The position numbers were made by a program, and so were the translations under genes. Positions 7,714 to 15,812 of a stretch of DNA of 17,540 bases are shown here, one piece after another. Numbering within the stretch: the stretch's first letter is position 1; each line of letters starts with the position of its first letter. Below the pieces are notes generated by a model. The model searched no databases. It was not told the DNA's origin and was given only the letters and a program-made list of their open reading frames with translations. The stretch is from Frankiales bacterium. Lineage in GTDB: Bacteria; Actinomycetota; Actinomycetes; Mycobacteriales; SCTD01. Location of the stretch: positions 1 to 17,540 of the forward strand of contig JAODNB010000201.1 of NCBI GenBank assembly GCA_025464795.1. The letters are read 5' to 3'.

Positions 7714-7763
7714 GTCGGCCAGTTAACCGGATGACGGAGGCCGACCAGGAGGCGCAATCCGGC

Positions 7764-8693
7764 TCATGACCCCGGGCGTGCGCGACGGCTGAGCACAAGC
7801 ACCGCGAGCAGAGCCAGGACACCAACGAGCAGGTACGGGGTGGCAGAGCGGTTGCGCACCCGTCGCGGCGCCGGTGACGCCACGGTCGTCGGCGAGAGCA
7901 CAGTGAGCGGGGGTTCCTTGCCTTCCGGCAGCGTGTAGAGCGAACGCCCGTCGGAGGAGTAGGCGATCGACTCTCCTTGCCGCGTGGCATCGACCGTGAC
8001 CGGCGTGCCCAGGCCGCGGGCGAACGCTCCGGCGAGCCGGGGCCGCCCCGCCACGAGGGGTGGCAGCGGGAGCTCCCAAGCGTTGGTGTAGGTCCTTAGG
8101 ACCAGCCGGAAGCCGTCGGGGCTGATGTCTCCCGCTGTCGTCAACGGCAGGAACCCGGGGACCGTCACCGCGTCGAGCGCGGTCATGGTGTTCACCGCGG
8201 ACGCGGACAGCGGAAGGGGTGCTGCGTACAGCCGGTCATGGCCGTCGCGGTTCTTGGTGATGAGGTAGAGCCTGCCGTCGAGCGGATCGGCGAGCAGCGT
8301 CTCCGCGTCGTGCGGACCGTCCGGGTAGCGGAGCTCGAAGCCAGAGGAGGACACCGTGACCGTGCCGCTCGTCGCGCGCGGCTCCGCGACCCGGTGGACC
8401 CGGATCGAGGTGCGCCGGGCGGAGTTGTCCCCGATGTCTCCCAGCCACAGGACGTGGCCCGGGCCGCGGGCGATGTCCTCCCAGTCCCGTGCGCGGACTC
8501 CCCGGAGCTGGAAGGTGCCGCGATCTCGGCAGTCGGTGTCGAGGGCGAAGAAGCGCGCCGAGTCTCCTGAGTCGTTGTGCGTGAAGAGCACGCCTGGCTG
8601 GAGGTCGGAGGCGACCAGCCCGCTTGCCTCCGTGATCCGGGCATCGGCGACGGTGCACACGACGCGGGGTTCGGCGTAGCCGGCAGGGATCAT
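7764..8693 (-). CDS. Propeller-like protein with C-terminal membrane anchor, function unknown
   Basis: A 309-residue protein whose repeats of short strands (THNDSGDSARFFALD, RARDWEDIARGP, VLWLGDIGDN, DAETLLADPLDGRLYLITKN, GESIAYSSDGRSLYT) resemble beta-propeller proteins such as esterase-like or SdiA-regulated types; I do not recognise a specific enzyme. At the C-terminus a Pro/Arg linker leads into one hydrophobic helix (YLLVGVLALLAVLVL) and an RRAR tail, a type of tail anchor. Such proteins usually begin with a signal peptide, but none is seen here: the start (ATG 8693, or GTG 8702 with AAGG four bases upstream) opens with a Pro/Ala-rich, non-hydrophobic stretch. Upstream codons reach ATG 8729, antisense to the next gene, without giving a signal peptide. 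An unseen frameshift or a real lack of export are both possible. Start is uncertain. Confidence 0.6.
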   Translation of the reverse strand: MIPAGYAEPRVVCTVADARITEASGLVASDLQPGVLFTHNDSGDSARFFALDTDCRDRGTFQLRGVRARDWEDIARGPGHVLWLGDIGDNSARRTSIRVHRVAEPRATSGTVTVSSSGFELRYPDGPHDAETLLADPLDGRLYLITKNRDGHDRLYAAPLPLSASAVNTMTALDAVTVPGFLPLTTAGDISPDGFRLVLRTYTNAWELPLPPLVAGRPRLAGAFARGLGTPVTVDATRQGESIAYSSDGRSLYTLPEGKEPPLTVLSPTTVASPAPRRVRNRSATPYLLVGVLALLAVLVLSRRARPGS

Positions 8694-8727
8694 GGAAACC
8701 ACTCTGCCTTGTGCGAAGGTGCGTGCC

Positions 8728-9177
8728 ATGACTGCTCGCCGTCTCGCTTCGTGCTTGCTCGCGCTGCTCGCCCTCACCGGTTGCGGGGGAGGCAGCAAGC
8801 ACCCCTCGACCGCGACGCCGGTGGTCAAGGTCGACGACACCGCAGCCATCACGACCGCTTGGGAGTCGTTCTTCAACGCGTCAGGGACGGTCGACTCGCA
8901 CGTCGCTCTGCTGGAGGACGGCAGCGTCTTCAAGGCGGAGCTGACCACGGTCGCCGCCAGCGCCGAGTCGAAGGGCCTGTCCGCGAAGGTCGACAAGGTC
9001 GTCGTGACCGGGGATCGGGCCACCGTGACCTACGACCTCCTCAACAGCGGGACGGCGCTGCTGACGGCGGCGGAAGGACTTGCTGTGAGGGACAACGGGA
9101 CCTGGAAGGTGTCGAAGGCGACCTACTGCCAGCTCGCGAAGCTGCGAAGCCCCGGCAAGCACACGGGCTGCTCGTAG
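8728..9177 (+). CDS. Small secreted lipoprotein, MTB12-like
   Basis: A 149-residue predicted lipoprotein: two Arg, a leucine-rich hydrophobic segment and the lipobox LTGC (Cys19), then a Gly/Ser linker. The mature part (TTAWESFFNASGTVDSHVAL, LEDGSVFKAEL, ...AKVDKVVVTGDRATVTYDL..., DNGTWKVSKATYCQLAKL) has the layout of a small NTF2-like/cystatin-like fold and resembles the mycobacterial low-molecular-weight antigen MTB12 family; that match is by eye and moderate. Two late Cys (YC and GC) could pair in the mature protein. ATG 8728 was chosen because GAAGG (8715-8719) is 8 bases upstream and the lipobox lies at normal distance. It is divergent from the propeller-like gene with only 34 bases between starts, and is followed 32 bases later by the gpx remnant. 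Function unknown. Confidence 0.75.
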   Translation: MTARRLASCLLALLALTGCGGGSKHPSTATPVVKVDDTAAITTAWESFFNASGTVDSHVALLEDGSVFKAELTTVAASAESKGLSAKVDKVVVTGDRATVTYDLLNSGTALLTAAEGLAVRDNGTWKVSKATYCQLAKLRSPGKHTGCS

Positions 9178-9209
9178 CATGTGCGCACACCCCTGACCCT
9201 GGAGCTCCC

Positions 9210-9691
9210 ATGAGCCTGTACGAGATCCCGCTCACCACCCTCGACGGCACGCCGGCGTCGCTCGCGGACTACAAGGGTCAGGTGGTGCTCGCGGTCAACG
9301 TCGCGTCCAAGTGCGGTTACACCCCCCAGTACGCGGGGCTCGAGCAGCTCTACGAGAAGTACCGCGGGCAGGGCTTCACGATCCTGGGCTTCCCGTGCAA
9401 CCAGTTCCTGTTCCAGGAGCCGGGGGATGCGGAGGCGATCACCAGCTGCAGCACGTCCTACGGAGTGACCTTCCCGATCTTCGAGAAGCTGGCCGTCCGG
9501 GGGCGCAAGCAGCACCCCTTGTACGCCGAGCTGGTCAAGGCCAAGACGTCAGAGGGCAAGGGCGGCGGCATCAAGTGGAACTTCGAGAGTTCCTCATCAG
9601 CCGCGAGGGTGAGGTCATCGGTCGCTGGCGCACCAAGGTCGAGCCGCTGGACGCGAGCATCACGAGCGCCGTCGAGAGGGCGCTCGGCTAG
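9210..9691 (+). pseudogene. Glutathione peroxidase-family gene broken by a one-base deletion
   Basis: Thiol peroxidase of the glutathione peroxidase family, which reduces hydroperoxides using thioredoxin or a similar thiol donor in bacteria. GGAG (9201-9204) precedes ATG 9210. The first 126 codons are intact and carry the full catalytic set: peroxidatic Cys35 (ASKCGYT), resolving-type Cys63 (FPCNQF), Gln69 (QEPG), Trp123-Asn124 (KWNFE). At about 9588 one base is missing: after GAG the sequence reads AGTTCC where family members have AAG TTC CTC, so FLISREGEVIGRW and the C-terminus to TAG 9689-9691 continue in the next frame. With one base restored the product is 160 residues, normal for the family. 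Read without shift, a 118-residue unrelated tail runs to 9944, over the convergent hydrolase gene. A sequencing error at this spot cannot be excluded. It could still be active by frameshift, but this is unsupported. Confidence 0.85.
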
Positions 9692-11811
9692 GAGCTCTTC
9701 GGCGGGTCCTCGGGGCCCAGCGGACGGCCCTTGCAGGGCAGGCCTCTGCACACGTCGACGACCGTCCCGTGCGGCTGCAGGAAGAGCCCCTTCTGCACCC
9801 GCGCGAGGTAGGTCGCCCGAGGGTCTTCGTGCGGGTCGTGCCCGGGGACTCCGCTGGTCTCTGCAGGCGGCACGTTGTCCAGCGGTGGGCGGTTGGTGCC
9901 GCTGTCCCAGAAGACGAGGGCGGACCCGTTCCAGGAGCCGCTGAAGCGCGGCAGGCCCCAGCCGGGGCTGGTCTCCCAGGAGCGGCCCTTGGCAAGGAAC
10001 CCGACGTTGGTCCGGGCACCGAGGGTGCGCGCCATCACGAGCGCGGAGTAGTTGGAGACCTGGTGGTCGCCGAACGCGATGTCGAGCAAGACGGTGTGCT
10101 TCGGGGTGTGCGGCAGCGGGTTGTTCGTGATGTGGGCCGCGTACCCGTCGTTCTCGGCCCGGTCCCACAGCGGCTGGATCAAGCCGAACAGGACCTCCCG
10201 GTCCACCTCGCTCGGGTACGACGCGTTCAGCACCGACTCGTAGGTCGAGAAGTCGCTCGACCGGTCGAGCAGTGTGGAGTAGTTCATCCCCACCACGCCC
10301 AGCACTCCCCGGGTGATGTCCTGCGACACGGCCAGCAGGGCACCGCCGATGATGCCCCCCTGGCTGTTGCCGTCGTAGTAGACGGTCCCCGGCTTGAGGC
10401 GCCCCTGGAAGGAGGCGTCGGAGGCGAAGCCGTGCGGGTCCTTGATGAGCCGAGCCAGGAACAGCTGCGCGAGCATGCCCTCCTGCACCCGGTCGGGCAG
10501 CGTGGGGAAGTAGCTCATGTCGGCGAGGAACGTCGCGACGTTCGGGACGTCGCCGGTGGCCATGCCGTACCAGTCCGTGGCGCAGAACAGGATGTTGTTC
10601 TCCTGGCCCATCTTCTGCACGTTGCCGGCCCCGACCTCGCCCTGCCCACCGAGCAGGCCGTGGCCGTACAGGGAACCCCGCGCAGGCTGCTTCGCGCTGG
10701 CCGAGACGGGGATGTCGCACGTGTACGTGGCCGTGAAGTCGCCGTTGCGCGCGGGCAGGTCCGAGCCGGGGAGGTACAAGAAGCGCGTCCCCGGCAGGCC
10801 CGGGTCCGTCTCCAGGACCGGCTCCTTCGTGTTGACCGGTGTTGTCAGGTAGTTCGGCACGGTGAAGGTGCCGGTGACGCGACGAGCCACCCGATCGCTG
10901 TAGCCGTCCTGGACCTTGTCGACCGTGAACGACGGCGCCTTGCCCTTGAGCGACGCGAAGGCGTCATCGCGGATGTGCAGCATGCGCTCGGTGTTGCTGC
11001 GGGTGCTGGCGATCGTGAACGTCCAGGCCAGGAACAGGTCCTTCGTCGGGACGCGCGCCCGCATGAGCGGACCGAAGACGCGGTCGGTCGCGGCCGCCTT
11101 CGAGCGGAGCGCGGCGAACTCCGCACCAGCGGGGATGGCCCTGCCGGCGGTGTCCTTGAGGTGTCGCAGAGCCACGACGTACCTGTGGCCCTCGAGGAAG
11201 TTGACCGCCGGCCGGACGATCAGCAGCGGCTGCTCACCCGAGGTCGGGTTGCCGTCGAGCTCGGCCGTGTAGGGCCAGCGCTGCCCGGTGGCCGCGTCCA
11301 GCAGCACGACCGGTGCATCCGGCTTGAGGGAGTCGCCTGGGTCCGCCTCGGTCGGGATGCCCGACTTCTTCACGCTGAGGCCCTGCACGCTGGTGAGGAT
11401 CGGTGTCCCCTGGGACCAGCCGTCGTTCCGGTTGAGCTCGCTCGGGTCGATCGGGCGGTTGGCGAGGTTGCGCGGCATCGACAGCGGGCTGAGGCTGAGG
11501 CGACGCCCGGTCGCGGTGGAGGGGTCGGCCACCGTCCAGCGGTCGTTCGGGAAGGGGAGCAGGCAGCCGGCGTGGTCCAGGGGGTCGCAGAGCCCCTCCT
11601 TCTCGAGCACGCCGTCAGCGGCGAGCCGGGCGGCATCACGGGCGGGGATCAGCGGTTCCTCGGCCGAACCCACTGCCCCGGCGGCGGAGGTGGCCGCGCA
11701 GAGCGCCCCGTCAGGGCTGAGGTCGCAGTCGGTCAGCCCGGCGTGGGCGACGGTCGGCAGCACGGCGGTCGTGACGGCAGCGGCGAGCAGGGCGATGCGC
11801 AGGCGGGACAC
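9688..11811 (-). CDS. Large secreted alpha/beta-hydrolase-like protein
   Basis: Secreted 707-residue protein. A signal peptide (SRLRIALLAAAVTTAVLPTV, AHA cleavage near 24) is followed by a long N-terminal domain (about 25-300) and an alpha/beta-hydrolase-like half: the oxyanion-type LYGHGLLGG (381-389), the nucleophile elbow GNSQGGIIG with Ser483, and GDHQVSNYSA (581-590) carrying a possible catalytic His583 and acid. This is a putative lipase/esterase-like enzyme, but substrate is unknown and the N-terminal domain is not one I can name. Cys pairs (CDLS, LC, CDPL, CLLP) suggest disulfides, fitting secretion. GTG 11811 is supported by GGAGG 7 bases upstream. Its stop overlaps the gpx TAG: CTAG at 9688-9691 holds both stops, one per strand. 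Diverges from the secreted HEIWE-motif gene, whose product is also exported. Confidence 0.78.
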   Translation of the reverse strand: MSRLRIALLAAAVTTAVLPTVAHAGLTDCDLSPDGALCAATSAAGAVGSAEEPLIPARDAARLAADGVLEKEGLCDPLDHAGCLLPFPNDRWTVADPSTATGRRLSLSPLSMPRNLANRPIDPSELNRNDGWSQGTPILTSVQGLSVKKSGIPTEADPGDSLKPDAPVVLLDAATGQRWPYTAELDGNPTSGEQPLLIVRPAVNFLEGHRYVVALRHLKDTAGRAIPAGAEFAALRSKAAATDRVFGPLMRARVPTKDLFLAWTFTIASTRSNTERMLHIRDDAFASLKGKAPSFTVDKVQDGYSDRVARRVTGTFTVPNYLTTPVNTKEPVLETDPGLPGTRFLYLPGSDLPARNGDFTATYTCDIPVSASAKQPARGSLYGHGLLGGQGEVGAGNVQKMGQENNILFCATDWYGMATGDVPNVATFLADMSYFPTLPDRVQEGMLAQLFLARLIKDPHGFASDASFQGRLKPGTVYYDGNSQGGIIGGALLAVSQDITRGVLGVVGMNYSTLLDRSSDFSTYESVLNASYPSEVDREVLFGLIQPLWDRAENDGYAAHITNNPLPHTPKHTVLLDIAFGDHQVSNYSALVMARTLGARTNVGFLAKGRSWETSPGWGLPRFSGSWNGSALVFWDSGTNRPPLDNVPPAETSGVPGHDPHEDPRATYLARVQKGLFLQPHGTVVDVCRGLPCKGRPLGPEDPPKSS

Positions 11812-11945
11812 GGGGGGACCTCCAGGAGTTGCAGGCAGGTTTCGACATCTGGGGCGGACCTCCTGCCCGGTTCCGTGATCCGCGCGAGGTTGGGCGACCT
11901 CGTCCGTTGAAGGAGTGGCAATCCTGCCCAGCTCACGGAGGAACC

Positions 11946-12878
11946 GTGCACCGTCCTGCCCGCACCGCTCTCGCCGGCGCCACCGCGCTGCTGGCGACCA
12001 CCCTCGTCGCCGGCGCTCTGACGACGACCCCCGCGAACGCCGCGTCGGTCCGACTGCCGAGCCCGCACGTCATGAAGACGCTCGACGCCGTCAAGGACCG
12101 CGTCCTGCCCACGGAGAACCGACTGCCGCTCATCGGGGGCGCCCCGGTGGGGCTGCCGCTGTCCTACGGAGGTGGGGCGGTCGAGGTCACGAGCACGAAC
12201 TACGCGATCTTCTGGGACCCGGCCCAGTTCTCCTACAACCCGACCTACCCGACGCTCGTGAAGCGGTTCCTCGGAGACCTGGGCGGGAGCAGCATCTTCA
12301 ACACGGTGACGGAGTACTACCAGACCGTGAACGGGGTGGATCAGTACGCGAAGAACGTCTCGACGTTCGGCGGCGCCTTCACGGTCACCGACCCGTTCCC
12401 AGCGGGCGGCGTGACCGACGCGGACCTGCAGCGGGTCGTCAAGGAGGTCGTCGCGGCGAACCACCTGCCCACGGGCGTCGGCAACGAGTACCTCGTCTAC
12501 ACCGGCCAGGGGGGCGAGCTGGCGAACAGCTACTGCGCCTACCACTCCTACGTCACCATCGCCGGTCAGAACACGGCGTACGCCGATGAGCTCTACGGCG
12601 GGCAGTCCGGCTGCACCACGCCCTCGAGCCCGAACGGCAACCCGGCAGCCGACTCGATCATCAACACCTCGTCGCACGAGATCTGGGAGACCATCACCGA
12701 CCCCAACACCGGCGACGGCTGGACGGCCCTGGACGGCGACGAGGGCTCGGACCAGTGCAACTTCGAGTTCGGTCCCACGGACGCTTCGGGCGCTGACATC
12801 CGCATCAACGGCAACCCGTACATCGTGCAGCAGGAGTGGCGGAACTCAGCAGCCCCCTTCGGCTGCGTGATGAGCTAG
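11946..12878 (+). CDS. Secreted protein with HEIWE/TDP motif, EXORDIUM-like bacterial family
   Basis: Secreted protein of 310 residues: signal peptide with hydrophobic core (GATALLATTLVAGALTT) and ANA cleavage near 32. The mature part resembles a family common in actinobacteria and Chloroflexi, loosely similar to plant phosphate-induced EXORDIUM proteins: TNYAIFWDP, a VKRFLGDLG...FNTVTEYYQ block, TFGGAFTVTDPFP, GNEYLVYTGQ, SYCAYHSY, SPNGNPAADSIINTSSHEIW, ETITDPNTGDGW, then NPYIVQQEWRN and GC near the end. H244-E245-I-W-E248 followed by TDP resembles a metal-binding HExxE site seen in this family; whether it is a peptidase is not shown. GTG 11946 has GGAGG (11937-11941) four bases upstream; the earlier in-frame ATG 11829 has none and would bury the signal peptide. 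It ends 20 bases before a strong terminator. Confidence 0.8.
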   Translation: MHRPARTALAGATALLATTLVAGALTTTPANAASVRLPSPHVMKTLDAVKDRVLPTENRLPLIGGAPVGLPLSYGGGAVEVTSTNYAIFWDPAQFSYNPTYPTLVKRFLGDLGGSSIFNTVTEYYQTVNGVDQYAKNVSTFGGAFTVTDPFPAGGVTDADLQRVVKEVVAANHLPTGVGNEYLVYTGQGGELANSYCAYHSYVTIAGQNTAYADELYGGQSGCTTPSSPNGNPAADSIINTSSHEIWETITDPNTGDGWTALDGDEGSDQCNFEFGPTDASGADIRINGNPYIVQQEWRNSAAPFGCVMS

Positions 12879-12898
12879 CCCCCACCGCGCGTTCCCGC

Positions 12899-12934
12899 CA
12901 GCGCCGCCCTTCCTGCACAGGAAGGGCGGCGCTG
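12899..12934. terminator. Strong bidirectional rho-independent-like hairpin
   Basis: Two perfect 17-base arms (12899-12915 and 12918-12934, CAGCGCCGCCCTTCCTG and its complement) are separated by CA. It lies between the convergent EXORDIUM-like gene (ends 12878) and the kinase gene (stop at 12958). No T-tract follows on either strand beyond short T-containing GC sequence, as is common in high-GC genomes. Probably serves both genes. Confidence 0.85.
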
Positions 12935-12957
12935 TCGTTGACTGACGTGGAGCTGTC

Positions 12958-14535
12958 TCAACGCGAGAGCTTGCGGATCACCGTCTGCCGAGTCTGGTGG
13001 GTCGGCGGCGTGCCGTGGCAGATGCTGCTGGGGTGGGCCAGCGTCTGGACCGCCGTGAGGACCCCCGACAGGGTGGTCGGGGGGTCCTTCGGGTCGGGCG
13101 TGGCCCTGAGCGTCCCGCGAATGTCCTCGTGATAGGCACCCTCGGTGCCCGCGATGGGCTGATTCGTCGTGCGATCGAGACAAGGGCTCTCACGCGTCCC
13201 CGCGAGGGTCAAGGTGGTCCCGTCCCAGGTCGTCGTGTAGCTGGCGCCGGAGGTCGACGTGACGGTGCCGGTGCACGGCACGGCAACGCAGGTCGTGAGC
13301 ACGGTCCAGGTCCCCGTGAGCTTCGTCCCGGTCGGCTGGATGGGGTTGTCGCTCTTGGTCAGCACGATCGACAGGTCGTACGTGCCCTGCGGCGCAGCGG
13401 CCGCAACGAGGGTGGGAGCCGGGCTCGGGATCAGGCTCACGGTCGGACTCGGGGTGGGACGGGGTGCCGCCGAGGGGCGTGGGGCCGCCGCCTTGGGGCT
13501 GCTCTTGGCGCTCAGCGTCACGGCGGTGGCGGCGCCGCCACCGAGCAGGACGACGGCAGCGACAGCCAGGGCCGGGGCCTTGGCCACCCGTCTGCGCTTG
13601 GGCCTGGGCGGTGTCGCGACGACCCCGGTGTCCATCGCGACGCTCGTGGCACTGCTGGCGACGGCGGCCGGCGCAGGGCCCTCGGTACCGAGACCGAGCT
13701 TCACCGCGGCGGTGACCAGAGCTCCGAAGGCAGCCCGCGTCAACCAGTCTGCGCCGTAGCTCCGCTCCGCAGCGTCTTCGAGCTCAGCGAGGAGCGCCGC
13801 GGCGTCCGGTGGCCGTCGCCCGGGGTCCTTCGCCATCGCCCTGCTGACGACGTCAGCGAGCGGCGGTGGGCCTTCGAGCTTCGGGACGGGGTCGTCCTGA
13901 TGGCGACGCAGCACGGTCGCAGGGTCGGCGCCTGGGAACGGCGGCACCCCGGCGAGCAGCAGGTAGAGGACGGCAGCGCTGGAGTACACGTCGCTCGGCT
14001 TGCCGAGCGCCTCCCCACGTGCGGCTTCCGGGCTGACGAAAGCGGGGGTCCCGCAGGCGCCGGAGGCCCCGACGGGAGCGGCGAGACCGAAGTCCACCAG
14101 CTTGGTGCTGCCTGCCATGTCGGTGAGGACGTTCTGGGGGGCGATGTCACGGTGCAGCAGCCCACGCTCGTGTGCGTGCGCCAGCCCCTGGAGCGCGCCG
14201 CGGAGGGCGCCCAGGGCTTGCTCCGGTGTGAGGCGCCCGTGCGCGGCCAGCACGGCTTCGAGGGAGGCACCCACGACCCACTCCTGCGCGATCCAGACCC
14301 GTTCCGCGTCCTCGCCCAGCTCGTAGACCGCGACCACGTGCGGGTCGTCCAACGAGGAGAGCATCTGGGCCTCGGACCGGAACCGCTCCCTGGCACCGGG
14401 GACCGCCAGCAGCGCGGGGTGCAGCAGCTTGATGGCGGCCTCGCGGCCCAGCTCGACGTGGCGGGCACGGAAGACCGTGGCCGTCGAGCCGACGGCGACC
14501 TGCTGCAGCACCTCGTAGGGTCCGAACGCCTCCAC
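12958..14535 (-). CDS. Transmembrane serine/threonine protein kinase (PknB-like)
   Basis: Hanks-type kinase of 525 residues. The N-terminal catalytic domain has a glycine-loop region AVGSTATVFRA, ATP Lys36 (AAIK), alpha-C Glu55, HRDIAPQN (128-135), DFG (148-150) and GTPAFVSPE (162-170). The invariant Lys of HRDxKxxN is Ala132 (HRDIAP), the Lys being replaced as in some tyrosine kinases and bacterial relatives; catalysis may be altered. A cytoplasmic linker with basic PKRRR (312-316) leads to one membrane helix (about 320-341), then a Pro/Ser-rich extracellular stretch and a small beta-rich domain containing Cys pairs (TTCVAVPC, SPC, SIC), probably a sensor. No PASTA repeat is seen. GTG 14535 has a G-rich upstream stretch. 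It follows the sigma gene with a 59-base gap in the same direction, so they might be co-transcribed. Substrates are unknown. Confidence 0.9.
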   Translation of the reverse strand: MEAFGPYEVLQQVAVGSTATVFRARHVELGREAAIKLLHPALLAVPGARERFRSEAQMLSSLDDPHVVAVYELGEDAERVWIAQEWVVGASLEAVLAAHGRLTPEQALGALRGALQGLAHAHERGLLHRDIAPQNVLTDMAGSTKLVDFGLAAPVGASGACGTPAFVSPEAARGEALGKPSDVYSSAAVLYLLLAGVPPFPGADPATVLRRHQDDPVPKLEGPPPLADVVSRAMAKDPGRRPPDAAALLAELEDAAERSYGADWLTRAAFGALVTAAVKLGLGTEGPAPAAVASSATSVAMDTGVVATPPRPKRRRVAKAPALAVAAVVLLGGGAATAVTLSAKSSPKAAAPRPSAAPRPTPSPTVSLIPSPAPTLVAAAAPQGTYDLSIVLTKSDNPIQPTGTKLTGTWTVLTTCVAVPCTGTVTSTSGASYTTTWDGTTLTLAGTRESPCLDRTTNQPIAGTEGAYHEDIRGTLRATPDPKDPPTTLSGVLTAVQTLAHPSSICHGTPPTHQTRQTVIRKLSR

Positions 14536-14594
14536 TGACCCACCCCCCGGTCAGGCGGACAGTAGAGCTCCCCTGGGAGAAAGCAAACCCCGCC

Positions 14595-15812
14595 TCACGC
14601 CTTGTCTTGGTCGAGCTCTAGCAGTCGGGTCTGGAGGAACTCCCGCTCGACCTCGTTCTCCGTCAGCAGGAGCGCCTCCTCGTAGGCGCGGCGGGCCTGC
14701 TCGGTGCGTCCCAGCTTTCGCAGGAAGTCGGCCCGTGCGGCTGGGAAGTACGCGTACGTGGCGAGCGCCGGCTCGTCGTCGAGAGCGGCCAAGGCCCGCA
14801 ACCCGGCCTCGGGACCGGCGCCCAGCCCGATGGCCACTGCCCGGTTCAGGGCGACCGCAGGTGAGGGCCAACGAGCGAGCAGCAAGGCGTAGAGAGCCGC
14901 GATCTCGCGCCAGTCCGTCTCCTCGTAGGTGCGGGCATCAGCATGGACCGCGGCGATCGCTGCCTGGAGGGCGTACCGGCCCGGAGGACCAGCCTGAAGC
15001 GCCTGTCGTACGAGCAGCAGCCCCTCCTCGATGACGTCCCTGTCCCAACGCGAGCGGTCCTGCTGCTCCAGCAGCAGCAAGCGTCCGTGCTCGTCGGTGC
15101 GCGTCATCGTTCGGGCCTCGCTCAGCAGCATCAGCGCAAGCAGGCCGCGCACCTCTGGCGTCGGGAGCAGGGTGTGCAGCATGCGCCCGAGCTCCAGTGC
15201 CCGGCTCGTCAGGTCCTCGCGGACCAACCTGGCCCCGCTGGGTGCGGTGTGACCGGTCGTGAAGAGCAGGTGCAGCACGGCCAGCACCGCGTCGACGCGA
15301 GCGGGCATCTCCTCGGGATCCGGTACCCGGTAAGGGATCCGAGCCTGGGCGATCTTCTTCTTCGCCCTGGTGATCCGCGCGGCCATGGTGGGCTCGCTGA
15401 TCAGGAACGCGCGAGCGACGTCCGCGGTGCTGAGGCCGCACAGCAACCTGAGCGTCAGTGCCACCTGCGACTCCAGGGCGAGCGCCGGGTGGCAGCAGGT
15501 GAACACCAGGCGAAGCAGGTCGGTGTGCTCCGGTTCCTCGGGAGCGACCTGTTCCTCGACCAGCAGGGGCAGCAGCCGGCGCAGGTGCTGCTCACGTCGC
15601 AGCAGGTCGAGCGCGCGGTTGCGCGCGACGGTCGTCAGCCAGGCACCCGGGTTGGCGGGCAGCTCCTGCTGCCAGGCGGTGACCGCCTTCGTGAACGCCT
15701 CCTGGACGCACTCCTCGGCCAGGTCGAGGTCACGCGTGACGCGCACCGTCGCGGCGAGGACGTATCCCCACTCGCGACGGTGCGCGTCCTCGAGTGCCTG
15801 CTCCAGGGTCAG
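14595..15812 (-). CDS. ECF42-type RNA polymerase sigma factor with C-terminal extension
   Basis: A 405-residue sigma-70-family factor. Sigma-2 (about 5-75) carries DLDLAEECVQEAF and NPGAWLTTVARNRALDLLRRE; sigma-4 (about 110-150) carries ALTLRLLCGLSTADVARAFLISEPT and ARITRAKKKI, the helix-turn-helix that reads -35 DNA (listed in two parts here). The large C-terminal part (about 160-405) has the TPR-like pattern ALNRAVAIGLGAG...LGRTEQARRAYEEALLLTENEVER characteristic of ECF42 (DUF6596) factors, which have no classical anti-sigma factor. The start is the CTG at 15812: it gives the conserved opening TLEQALEDAHRREW, overlaps the DGPF stop as CTGA, and the next in-frame GTG lies inside sigma-2 (codon 23). 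Translation is presumably coupled to the DGPF gene. No good ribosome site is seen. Follows the classic DGPF-sigma order. Confidence 0.88.
   Translation of the reverse strand: MTLEQALEDAHRREWGYVLAATVRVTRDLDLAEECVQEAFTKAVTAWQQELPANPGAWLTTVARNRALDLLRREQHLRRLLPLLVEEQVAPEEPEHTDLLRLVFTCCHPALALESQVALTLRLLCGLSTADVARAFLISEPTMAARITRAKKKIAQARIPYRVPDPEEMPARVDAVLAVLHLLFTTGHTAPSGARLVREDLTSRALELGRMLHTLLPTPEVRGLLALMLLSEARTMTRTDEHGRLLLLEQQDRSRWDRDVIEEGLLLVRQALQAGPPGRYALQAAIAAVHADARTYEETDWREIAALYALLLARWPSPAVALNRAVAIGLGAGPEAGLRALAALDDEPALATYAYFPAARADFLRKLGRTEQARRAYEEALLLTENEVEREFLQTRLLELDQDKA

Noticed and set aside
7714..7762. Inverted repeats GTCGGCC/GGCCGAC and CCGGAT/ATCCGG between the propeller-like and GNAT genes
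   Set aside because: Arms are 6-7 bases and widely spaced (18-24 bases) in GC-rich DNA; could form by chance and no role is supported.
9769..11910. 713-codon open frame on the plus strand opposite the secreted hydrolase gene
   Set aside because: Composition is the Arg/Gly/Val-rich pattern of an antisense high-GC shadow; it has no domain, and the minus-strand gene has a signal peptide, a nucleophile elbow and a ribosome site.
12997..14538. 513-codon open frame opposite the kinase gene
   Set aside because: Shadow of the kinase; low-complexity Arg/Gly-rich translation with no recognisable motif.
14535..14579. CTGACC/GGTCAG and CTCCC/GGGAG repeats upstream of the kinase gene
   Set aside because: Short arms in GC-rich DNA; possible regulatory or terminator structure for the sigma gene but not distinguishable from chance.
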